This document shows positions 1 to 8,835 of a DNA stretch of 64,000 bases, piece by piece. This stretch comes from Panagrolaimus kolymaensis (taxonomy: Eukaryota; Nematoda; Chromadorea; Rhabditida; Panagrolaimidae). Each line of letters starts with the position of its first letter. The first letter of the stretch is position 1. A program made the translations under genes and the position numbers. The stretch is taken from contig JAJQJQ010000005.1 of NCBI GenBank assembly GCA_028622995.1, positions 1,054,001-1,118,000 on the forward strand, read 5' to 3'. The notes under the pieces are model-generated. The model searched no databases. It was not told where the DNA came from and saw only the letters and a program-made list of their open reading frames with translations.

Positions 1-137
1 TTTTGGATTAAAATAATCTTCATTCCAATCATAATCATAAATTACGGATTGGTAATTACAAATCAGCTCATTGCCTTTACAAATACATTTGTGAACTAAA
101 AAAAAATAAAGTGGAATTAACTTTTAGTGAACTTTTG

Positions 138-1024
138 TTATAAAAAAATTATACAAGTTGCATCCCGGCCACAAACATAATTGATATGACCATCCTTTTG
201 AATCTTGTGATTTTCGATACCATTAATACAAAAATGTCCAGCGAGATTATAAAATTTAATGTCTTTCAAATTATATGGGCTGGAACATTTCAAGGAATGT
301 TTAATGGATTTATTTTCAGAATCTTTAAGGTTTCGAAGATATAAAGGTTTTTCCGATTTCAAATCATTGATTAACCAAGCCATTCGACAATCGCACATAA
401 ATGGATTTTCAAGAATTTCAATATGTTTAATATTTTTCCAATTCAATAATTTTTCAGGCAAAGTTTGAATATTACAAGTTTCAATAGAAAAATATTCCAT
501 CGGCGGAGGAAATCCGTTTGTTACTGAGCCAAAAGCATTTTCAGATATATATGAAAGTTGGCGATTATGATCTATCAAAACGGTTTTCAATTTGGTTAAA
601 TTACAAAATGCGCAATCGCCAATCATTTGAAATTTATTATAACTCATTTTTATAATTTCAAGATTTATCAAAGTTTTAATAGCAGTTGTTGGGATGGACA
701 TTAATTCATTTGATGAAAGTTGTAATTCTTGTAAATTTCTAAAATTTGAATATTTGCGTTAAAGTAAATGAAAAAAAAGCCTTACTTTAAACCATTAAAA
801 ACGCCATCCTCGAAATGAGATATTTTACAACCAAACAAAATTAAAGATTTTAAATTTGATAATTCATTAAAAATTGAAACCTTTTTTCTTCCATTTTCAA
901 TATTAAATAATTTTAAATTTTCATTTCCACTCAAATCCAACCAAATCAGATTTTTTAAATGATGTAATTCAATCGATTTTAAACCAATTAGTTCCAAATT
1001 TAATTCAAATAACGTTGATCCAAG
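138..1024 (-). pseudogene. LRR protein, 5'-truncated fragment
   Basis: Two exons (786-1024 and 138-738) join in phase across a 47-bp GT-AG intron and read through leucine-rich repeats such as LKNLIWLDLSGNENLKLF and LTKLKTVLIDHNRQLSYI. They end in an LRR C-terminal cap with ENPFMCDCRMAWL and a normal stop. This cap is typical of secreted or membrane LRR proteins. The 5' side has no start: the frame is closed by a TAA at about 1025-1027, and a repeat-rich stretch follows. It is closely related in order and sequence to the LRR gene at 6359-7613. A 5' piece lost in rearrangement is the likeliest explanation. An unseen upstream exon cannot be excluded. Confidence 0.6.
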
Positions 1025-1027
1025 TTA

Positions 1028-1130
1028 AATTCGAGCAACTGTAATTTCGATCGATTTTCCTTTTATTGAAATTCGAGCAATCGTTCTTTCGATCAATTTT
1101 TTTTTCGATCAATTGTTATTCGAGCAAATG
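1028..1130. repeat. Short interspersed TTCGAGCAA / TTCGATC repeats
   Basis: Three copies of TTCGAGCAA alternate with three copies of TTCGATC (followed by GATT or AATT) within about 100 bp, separated by T-rich spacers. The block sits exactly where the LRR fragment loses its 5' end and may mark an old rearrangement junction. No gene is seen in it. Confidence 0.5.
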
Positions 1131-1429
1131 GGTTGTCGCCATAAATTATAATAATATAATAATATAAAAACGATATAAGATGACAATTTCTGTAAAGACG
1201 ATGGATGATTTCGCAAAAAAGCCCCTTTGCATTCCCTTCTAAGAATAAGAAACAGCTTTCTCCAAACATTTTTTAAAATAAATTCTTTTATTCAGGAGAT
1301 TATTGAAATAACATTAAAGAATCTTTTTTAAATCAACCTGATTCGTGGATAATTGCTTTTGTGGGAAATGAAATTTTTTCCAGCGTTCATTAAATTTATG
1401 AATTCTTAATTTTTAGAAACCTCCAACTT

Positions 1430-1859
1430 TTTGGTTGTATTTTGGATATGTGATTAGCTGGACAAGAAACCACTTCGAACACTTTAACTTGGATGGTAAT
1501 ATATATTTTAATAACAAATCCTGAATGTCAAAATAAACTTCAAAATGAATTCACTAAAGTTATAGGCCTGATAAAATTATACCTCCGATGATAAAATGAA
1601 TCTTCCGTATGTGAATGCATTGGCCGCTGAAAGTCAAAAGTTATCCAATTTAGTTCCAAGCAATCTTCCGCATCGTTTGCTTCAATATGTTAATAATTTC
1701 CATGGATATTCATTTAAAGATGATACAATTTCTAATTCCACAAATTTCATAAGTTTTATATAATGAAAATTTTTTCCATAATCACTCATTCTTTGCAAGT
1801 CCAAAAAATGTAAATATGAAAGTCAGCGACAAAGTTTTTGATGTCACAAAAAAAGGTTG
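1430..1859 (+). pseudogene. Cytochrome P450 pseudogene fragment (I-helix to K-helix region)
   Basis: Reading several frames recovers P450 landmarks. An I-helix piece AGQETTSNTLTW at about 1456-1491 has an in-frame TGA just before it. NPECQNKLQNEFTKVIG follows, then after a frameshift LPYVNALAAESQKLSNLVP, the K-helix region in which the invariant ExxR reads ESQK. The piece LIPQIS-stop-VLYNENFF matches the conserved segment after the K-helix. The heme-binding cysteine region is absent. Stops, frameshifts and the missing end show a dead copy of a detoxification-type P450. A second copy lies at 8411-8760. Confidence 0.75.
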
Positions 1860-2153
1860 ATACCAATCTTCGTTGTTTTCGCTCGGTGTTTTGCTAGTTT
1901 TGTTTTTATCCAAACTACCAACATTTCTTTGTAGAAATTTTTGTAACAGAGATAAAAATATGTGAAAAAAGTATATGCAAAATTGCTTTTAAAAGCTCAA
2001 AGAATCCGTGCTTTTTAAACCATGAATACAATGAAAATATAAGTAATAAAACTATATTTATTTAGAACAAAAGAAAAAGCAAACACAACAATGACAAGAA
2101 ATTATGATGCATAATAAAATGAAAGCATAAAATAACACAAAGAAAAAATAATA
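1860..2153. other. Intergenic / 3' flank of the F-box-like gene
   Basis: AT-rich. The part near 2045-2100 (ATTTATTTAGAACA followed by A-rich repeats) recurs near 4640-4700 beside the next F-box-like gene and in inverse orientation near 24500-24560, so it is the conserved 3' flank of that family. No gene seen. Confidence 0.5.
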
Positions 2154-3071
2154 TTAAAATTCAGAAAAATAAAGAGTTGGCATTTCATTTTGAGGCTTCC
2201 ATGTTTTGATTTTTTCTTCCATTTCAGCTTTGAAAGTTGCAACATAAGTTTCACTTGTTAAACGATTGTATTTAATGCCAAGAGAAGCTTTAGGAGCGAG
2301 GACTTTCTAAAAATTTGGATAATAATGTTATAAAGCACAAAAAGTAAAAGAACAAACTTTAAAAAGTTCATAAAACTGATCAACATTGATTGGTCCAGGA
2401 AATTCAAGAAAAAGTTGATCGATTTTGTTATTCAATGAAACAATTTTAGATGGATCTTCATGTGTGAGATTTTGAACTTTGGCACTGAAAACAAGCTTTT
2501 AATATCATAAATTTTTAAATAAAACATACTTAACATATACAGCATTTGGTAAAAGAAACAATAAAGCTTCTAGTGAAATAAGTTTACCATTAACTTCACA
2601 AATTTTAGCAGCAGGTCCATACCATACTTTAACGAAATCAGATTGTGTAAAAAAATGAAATTCTTCCATTGAAAGTTCACATTCAGGTAACCAAATTTCT
2701 TTGGCTTCACAACGTCGAATCTTTGTCATCATTCTTTTATCATAGAAATAACAGAAGATTACATTTGAAATAACATCAATCATTGGCATTTCGTCAACAT
2801 TTGGAACATAAAGATCTAATTTGCCAGCATATGATGATGGATCACTTCCAAAGTTCAAATCCTCAACGATAAACTTTGGATTCCATTTGTAAAAAAACTT
2901 GCAAGTTTGGCGGAGCTTGAGTTGAATTTCAGCATCAGCATTTTGTCGGATGTAGCACATGTTCGGATATGGAAAGGCGAAATACTGACGTTGGATGTTG
3001 TCTTCATTGAATGTAATCTTTGCACGGTTTGAAAGACGTTGACGAGCAAGAGAGCGAAGTAATTGATCCAT
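2154..3071 (-). CDS. F-box-like family protein, copy A (frameshifted 3' part)
   Basis: Exons 2530-3071, 2358-2482 and 2154-2306 match the three-exon layout of copies B and F. The N-terminal region has the family signature (FPYPNMCYIRQNADAE, KLRQTCKFFYKWNP), resembling an F-box-type helical adaptor motif. The middle has EMPMIDV and CELSMEEFHFFTQS, and the last exon has KVLAPKAS and a TWKPQNEMP-like tail. In exon 2, near 2455-2465, two bases are missing relative to copies B and F, which puts TGA in frame after about 190 residues. The product is therefore either shortened or a recent pseudogene. A T-rich AG site lies 5 nt upstream of the ATG. Function is not known; a role as an SCF ubiquitin-ligase adaptor is only inferred. 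Confidence 0.65.
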
Positions 3072-3076
3072 CTTTG

Positions 3077-3078
3077 CT
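3077..3078 (-). promoter_or_regulatory. Probable trans-splice acceptor for copy A
   Basis: On the minus strand a run of T ends in AG, followed by CAAAG and the ATG at 3071. The same T-run, AG and five-base spacer precede copies B, C and F. Confidence 0.5.
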
Positions 3079-3580
3079 AAAAAAAATTAAAGCTATTAGT
3101 AATCGCATGCCATGCAAATGAATTTAATATCATCGAAAAACAAAAAATGCGATAAAATATTTGATTATTACAACAAACGCAAAAAAGGAATAACGAAATG
3201 AAAGTTTTTTTTATTTCAAACGATTCCCAAAAAATTTTTCAACATAAACCTTTCTAGAATGTTTTCGTTTAGAGAACAAAAAAGGTTTAAGAAATATTGC
3301 CAATCTTTTTGAAAAAATAAAATTTTTAAATTATTTTTTTATTTTGTTCTAAATTTATAATCTTTTTACAACTTTTATTGTCTATAAATTTTTGAAAGAC
3401 AACCAAACTTGTTTGTGACCAAATCTCGATTTTTGCCATGAAATAAAGATATTATTATTTCTCGCGCTGAACTTATAGCTGTTGCATTTATTGGAAGATT
3501 AGTTTTCAGGAGATTAATAATGCCACCAACAAATAACATTGTTTAAAGAACCGGATCCATAAAAAAATTAAAAAATTTTA
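3079..3580. other. Intergenic, upstream of copy A
   Basis: The first ~120 bp (including TTGATTATTACAACAAACG) resemble the upstream DNA of copy C at 8185-8210. The rest is AT-rich and without a recognised gene. It may contain lost 5' exons of the adjacent glycosyltransferase fragment. Confidence 0.4.
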
Positions 3581-4601
3581 TATTATATTCCATCGTTAGG
3601 TTATAGTCACGTACAATTTAATGGTCGATTAGCTGAAGCTTTAATAGATAATGAACATGAAGTTGTTAGTAACAAAACTTTTTCCAAGATTTTTTTTCTT
3701 CGATTTTGATAAACATAATTTTTTTTAGCATTTGCTTATACCCGAAATTGACCCAACTGTTGGAAGCTATAATGGCACAACAAAAGCAGCTAAAGTTTTT
3801 CGATTTCCAACTTCATTATTAGAAGCATTTAAAAATCCTAAAATAGTATCAAATTATTTTGATGGAAATTATTTTGCTTTTACTCATGGCGCTAAAGCAT
3901 TTTGGTTGGAAATGGTTTATGTTGGATGCGCGACAACTTTGTCTCAAAAAGATTTATTGAAAGAATTAAAAAACGAAAAATATGATGTTGGAATTGGTGA
4001 AGCATTAAGCTATTGCCCATATGGATTATTTCATTATTTGGGTATTCCATCAACCTTTTCCACAACTGCCATTCCAATTCAATCGATGGTGCTCGAAAAT
4101 TTTGGTATACATTTTTTTCCAAGTTTTATGCCCATCGTTGGTCAAGCATTAATAAATGGAGAAAATTTAAATATTTTGGAACGAATAAAAAATTTATATA
4201 TTCGTTTTTGTGAAATTCAAGTGGATTCAAAAGTTTATGAAAGAGAAATGGCTTTATTTCGAGAAAATTTTGGTACCGATTTTCCTGATTTAAAACAATT
4301 ACTTGGAAAAGTATCGTATGCTTTTACAAACGCTCATCCAATGTTAAGTTTTTCTCGACCAATCACAAATAAAGTGGTGTATCTTGGTGGAGGAGCTATT
4401 CCTCAATCGAAACCTTTGACACCAGAATTTGAAGAAATTTGTTCTAAAGCAAAAAAAGGAATCGTAATATTTTCATTTGGATCTTTGGCTCACACAAAGA
4501 GACTTTCAAAAAAGAAACATTTGGCTTTTATTGAAGCATTCGCAAAATTTCATGATTATGAATTTATTTGGAAAGTTAATTCTGAAACTCAAGCTTTATA
4601 A
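3581..4601 (+). pseudogene. UDP-glycosyltransferase fragment lacking the C-terminal half
   Basis: An open piece at about 3581-3664 reads IPSLGYSHVQFNGRLAEAL, the typical start of a mature nematode UGT. It joins at a GTTAGT donor to an exon at 3729-4601. That exon carries the acceptor-binding N-terminal half, including FFPSFMPIVG, YAFTNAHPMLSFSRP and FSFGSLA. The frame ends at FIWKVNSETQAL, just before the UDP-sugar-binding domain. The conserved THGG signature and the C-terminal membrane anchor are missing. No signal peptide or start is visible. Sequence homologous to the F-box-like 3' flank begins right after the stop, so a duplication probably cut the gene. Conjugation of glucuronic acid or glucose to lipophilic compounds would have been its role. 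Confidence 0.75.
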
Positions 4602-4750
4602 ACCTAGAGATTGTGTTAAACAATGCAATCAATTAAGGTATTTGTAACAAAACAGTATTTATTTAGAACACAAGAAAAATCAAACAAAACAATGACAAGA
4701 TGAAACACACAAAAATGGATGTTTAAAAGAACAACATGAAGAAAATAATA

Positions 4751-5656
4751 TTAAAGTTCATAAATTTTAAGAGTTGGCATTTCATTTCGAGGTTTCCATG
4801 TTTTCAATTTTGCTTTCATTTCAGCTTTGAAAGTTGCGACATATGTTTCATCTGTTAATTCGAAAAAATGAATGATAATATAAGCAGCAGGAGCAAGGAC
4901 TTTCTGAAAATATGGCAAATAATACAAAGTAAAAAAAAATAAAAAACAAACTTTGACACGCTTAAAAAAATGATCAACGTTAATTGGCCCATGAAAAACG
5001 AGATAAAGCCAATCGATATCGTTATTCCATGAAGCAATTTTAGATGAATTTCCTTGTGCGACATCTTGAACTTTGGCACTGAAAACAAACTTTTGATATT
5101 AAAAATTATAAAATAAAACATACTAAACACGTTCAGAATTTGGTAAATGTAGCAATAGATCTTCAAGGGAAATGAGTTTACCATTTTCATCACGAATATT
5201 AGCTTTAAATGAACGCCATTTTTGAACCATACCAGAATGAGTAAAAAAATGGAATTCTTCCATAGTAAGTTCACATTCAGGATTCAAGATAACTTCTTTT
5301 GCTTCGCAACGATGAATTTTGGAAATCATTCTTCTATCATAAAATTCACAGAAGATTTCATTTGTAACGACATCAATCATTGGCATTTCTTCAAAATTTC
5401 GAACATAAAGATCATCTTTGCTTGCATGTTGTGGAGGAACACGTCCAAAGACCAAATTTCGTACAATAAACAGTGGATTCCATTTATGAAAGAATTTGCA
5501 AGTTTGACGAAGCTTGAGTTGAGTTTCAGCGTCAGCATTCTCCCGAATATAGCACATATGAGGATATGGAAATGCAAAGTACTGACGTTTCATATTGTTT
5601 TCGTTGAATGTAATTCTTGCACGATTTGGACGACGTTGACGATCAAGTTCTGCCAT
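4751..5656 (-). CDS. F-box-like family protein, copy B (intact)
   Basis: Three exons (5124-5656, 4952-5078, 4751-4903) join in phase into 270 residues. The N-terminus reads FPYPHMCYIRENADAETQLK then LRQTCKFFHKWNPLFIV, an F-box-like helical stretch found in every copy here. Exon 1 ends LLLHLPNSERV, exon 2 carries the family pattern SSKIASWNN...FHGPINVDHFF, and exon 3 has KVLAPAA then TFKAEMKAKLKTWKPRNEMP. No signal peptide or membrane segment, so presumably intracellular. Both introns are about 45 bp. This is the best-preserved minus-strand copy in the first 10 kb. Adaptor function in ubiquitin ligation is inferred, not shown. Confidence 0.8.
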
Positions 5657-5661
5657 GTTTG

Positions 5662-5663
5662 CT
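5662..5663 (-). promoter_or_regulatory. Probable trans-splice acceptor for copy B
   Basis: Minus-strand T-rich tract plus AG followed by CAAAC and the ATG, the same spacing as in copies A, C and F. Confidence 0.5.
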
Positions 5664-6358
5664 AAAAAATAAAAGTTATTAATAAAATTCCTCTACTCAA
5701 AAAAGTTAATATAGTAAAAAAATGAATGACGTATGAGAAAAAATATTCGAACAATGAAATGAATTTTTTTTGTTTCTTCTGAATCACGAAAAAAATCAAA
5801 AGCATTTGATAAATGTTTTCGTTTTGAGAACTAAAAAGTCTTTTAAAATGGCGCGAATTCATTAATAAAACATCCAGTTTTTTTTTGTTTATTTTTTATG
5901 GTGTTTTTTTTAACATAGGTGTCAAACAATAAAAATAAGTGAATCACGTTTGTTTCTCTTTTCACTTAACTTTAGTGATACTCATAAATAATTGAAATTT
6001 TTTTAATATCTTTCACTTATATATCATTAACATTAACATGGCTTAAAATTTACTCTTTATTCCATAAATAACTACTATCCATTTTTTTTTATTTTTTTTT
6101 ATACCGTTTTCATATTACATAATGGAGTGATTAAATTTAGAGGATTTAGGCATAAAATAAAAAATTAAGGACATAATAATTCGAACGAACTAAATCGAAA
6201 ACATCAAAGCTAAAAGGCTTAATAAATAAAAAAAGATCAAAGAAATTTTACAAAGTTTAGTAAAAATATTTATTTTATTAATCAATTATTATCATAAAAT
6301 AAATTCAAAAAAAAGTAAAATAAAATATGTAAAAATTAAACCCGTTTTTTTTTGTTAA
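5664..6358. other. Intergenic between copy B and the second LRR gene
   Basis: The part next to copy B resembles the upstream regions of copies A and C. The remainder (about 5880-6358) is AT-rich with T and A runs. No gene seen. Confidence 0.4.
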
Positions 6359-7613
6359 TTAAATGGAAATATCTTTCTTTTGTGAGCAAAATGAATCCGA
6401 AACATTGAAAAAATTGACACCTCTAAGCTTTGGAGGATTAAAGCAAGTTAACCCACTTCCAAACTTATAAGTAGTTGGTGATAATTTTTTAATCAAATTT
6501 GAATTAAGAGAATTCAAATCATGGATGAGCCAAGCCATGGAACAATCGCAAATAAATGGATTTTCTTGAATTTGAAGATGTTTCAAAGTTTTCCAATCTA
6601 ATAAATTTTCAGGCAAAAATGAAATATTGCATTTTTCAATTGAAAATACTTCCAAATTTGGAAAAGCCTCCGTAAAATTAATATTTCCAAAAGCATTTTC
6701 GTGGATAAAAGAAAGTCGATGATTTTGATTGAGAAAAACTTTTTTGAGTTTAGTTAAATTACAAAAAGTGCAATCTTGAATTTCAGAAATGTTTGAAGCA
6801 GAAATATCCAAAATTTCCAATTCTGGGTGGAATATTAAATCAGAATTATTTAATGAAGCCAATTTGGAATCGTGAATATCCAAAAATCGAAGGTTTGTGA
6901 GAACTTGAAGGGCTTTTGGAAGTGTGATAATTGGGTTTTGATATAAATATAATTTTTCTAATTTTCTACAAAATTAATTGCATTATTTTTTTAAAAATAT
7001 TTTGTGGATGGAGCATTACACTCTGATTTGGTATAGTTAAAAAACTTACAAAAGATTACCAAAAATATGTTCGTTTAATTCGATAATATTCGATCCGCCC
7101 AAATCCAAAATTTCTAAATTAGATAAAGCTGATGGAAAAACAAAGTCCGTAAAATTAATTTTATCATTGAAAGCAAGAGACAAATATTTTAAAATATGTA
7201 TATTTCCAAAATTTATTCCAGATAAATTAATAAATTTGTTGAAAGATAAATCAAGTCTTTCCAAAGTTTTTCCTATCTCTTTAGTCAATATACTTTCGTC
7301 AATTTTTGTTAAAGCATTATTTTTTAAAATTAAAGTTTTCAAAGATAAAAAATTATCAAAAGTTTCATTTTCAATGCTTTGGATTTTGTTGAAACCAAAA
7401 TCAAGTTCTTCAACTTCATGTTCCCGTGTAGGCAAAATATTATCCTGTAAAAAACAAATTTTTAATTTTAGAAGAAATCCATCCAACTTTTTTTGGGCTT
7501 CTTGATTTATACTTAATACATGTTTTAATAAGAGAAGACTTACCTTTTTAAGAAATCTAATATTATTAAAATTAAAACTAGCATTTTTAAGAACAAATTT
7601 TTCATCCAAAATT
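6359..7613 (-). CDS. LRR protein with LRR C-terminal cap, 5' end replaced
   Basis: Exons 7544-7613 (partial), 7050-7445 and 6359-6965 join in phase. They encode about eight leucine-rich repeats (LERLDLSFNKFINLSGINFG, LSNLEILDLGGSNIIELNEH, LTKLKKVFLNQNHRLSFIHE) and a cap ENPFICDCSMAWLIHDL with two further cysteines before the stop. Such proteins are usually secreted or on the cell surface. The signal peptide is missing because upstream of ILDEKFVLK the sequence switches at about 7614 into the F-box-like copy C. The fragment at 138-1024 is a close relative. It is probably not expressed as a normal receptor, although a fused transcript with copy C is possible. Confidence 0.65.
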
Positions 7614-8102
7614 TGAACATGAAATAACTTTACCATGCTTATCACGAATATTTGCGTTAAATGAAATCCATTTTTGAACCATACCAGATTGAGTAAAAAA
7701 CGAAAATTCTTCCATAGTAAGTTCACATTTAGGAAACAAGATAATTTCTTTAGCATCGCAACGACGAATCTTTGAGATCATTCGTTTATCATAAGAACTG
7801 CAGAAGATTCCATTTGTAACGACATCAATCATTGGCATTTCATCATAATTTCGAACATAAAGATCCATTTTGTGTGCATTTGGTGAAGGTTCATAGCCAA
7901 AGAACAAATTTCCAACGATAAACATTGGACTCCATTTGTGAAAGTATTTGCAGGTTTGACGAAGCTTGAGTTGAGTTTCAGCGTCAGCACTTTCTCGAAT
8001 GTAGCACATGTGAGGATATGGAAAGGCAGTATATTGTCGTTCCATATTGTCTTCGTTGAAAGTAATCTTTGCACGAGTTGAAAGACGTTGACGATCAGCC
8101 AT
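7602..8102 (-). CDS. F-box-like family protein, copy C (truncated, fused to LRR gene)
   Basis: It starts MADRQRLSTRAKITFNEDNM and keeps the family core (FPYPHMCYIRESADAE, LRQTCKYFHKWSPMFIV, DEMPMIDVVTNGIFC, CELTMEEFSFFTQSGMVQKW). After DKHGKVIS the family reading LEDLL is lost, and the frame runs a few residues into LRR-gene sequence and stops. The last part of exon 1 and both downstream exons are gone. This is a clear breakpoint against copies B and F. A T-rich AG site stands 5 nt before the ATG, so the promoter side is intact. Likely a 166-residue truncated product or pseudogene. Confidence 0.7.
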   Translation of the reverse strand: MADRQRLSTRAKITFNEDNMERQYTAFPYPHMCYIRESADAETQLKLRQTCKYFHKWSPMFIVGNLFFGYEPSPNAHKMDLYVRNYDEMPMIDVVTNGIFCSSYDKRMISKIRRCDAKEIILFPKCELTMEEFSFFTQSGMVQKWISFNANIRDKHGKVISCSNFG

Positions 8103-8107
8103 GATTG

Positions 8108-8109
8108 CT
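8108..8109 (-). promoter_or_regulatory. Probable trans-splice acceptor for copy C
   Basis: Minus-strand A then eight T plus AG, followed by CAATC and the ATG at 8102. Confidence 0.5.
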
Positions 8110-8410
8110 AAAAAAAATAAAAGATGTTAATAAAATCTCGCTATTCAAAAAAGTTAGTATAGTCAAAAAAGAGCAACGCGAGAAAAAAAATTGATTATTA
8201 CAACAAACGAAAAAAAATAAGAATAATGAAATTAAAAATTTTTTGTTTCAAGCGATTCACAAAACTTTGTGCCGCGACAAGATGTATCCGAGTGCTTTTG
8301 AAGGCATATTTTCACACAACAATTTCGAAGCAGCAAATTGGTTGCCGCCTATTTTTCGCGCCCTTTTTAAGCGAGTTGATTCAAGAATTGAACAGCAATT
8401 ATGAAATAAC

Positions 8411-8760
8411 ATTAGAAATTATAATAATATAAAAACGATATACGATGACGATTTTTTGTAAAGAAGATGAGTGATTTTTAGTTCCAAGTAATGTTATGCA
8501 TCGTTTGCTTTAAAATGTTAAAAATTTTCATGGATTTTCTTTTAAAGCTGATACAAATTGTAATTCCACAAATTTCATGGGTTTTATATAATGAAAAAAT
8601 TTTCCCTTATCGCTCATTCTTTGCATGTCCTAAAATTGCCAATATAAAAGCCAGCTACAAAGTTTATGATGTCATAAAAAAAAGTTGATATCAATCATCG
8701 TTGTTCTTCGCTCGGTGTTTGCTAGTTTAGTTTTTCCCCACATACCAACATTTGTTTCAA
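8411..8760 (+). pseudogene. Cytochrome P450 pseudogene fragment, second copy
   Basis: This stretch is a diverged duplicate of 1140-1920 with an internal deletion. One frame reads IVIPQISWVLYNEKIFP, a very recognisable P450 segment after the K-helix, and another reads LVPSNVMHRLL with a stop. At the Trp codon the first copy has a stop (TAA), so the two copies decayed separately after duplication. The I-helix part and the heme-binding loop are absent. Confidence 0.7.
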
Positions 8761-8835
8761 AAGACTTTATTGTAATTATCACATTAGACATAGAATAAAG
8801 AAATTTGTAAAATCAATAAAAGTTCAAATTTTTGT

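Noticed and set aside
7046..7756. One long open frame joining F-box-like and LRR sequence
   Set aside because: The part above 7614 is copy C read in the wrong frame (the same shadow frame occurs in copies B and F), and the part at 7446-7543 is an intron with good splice sites.
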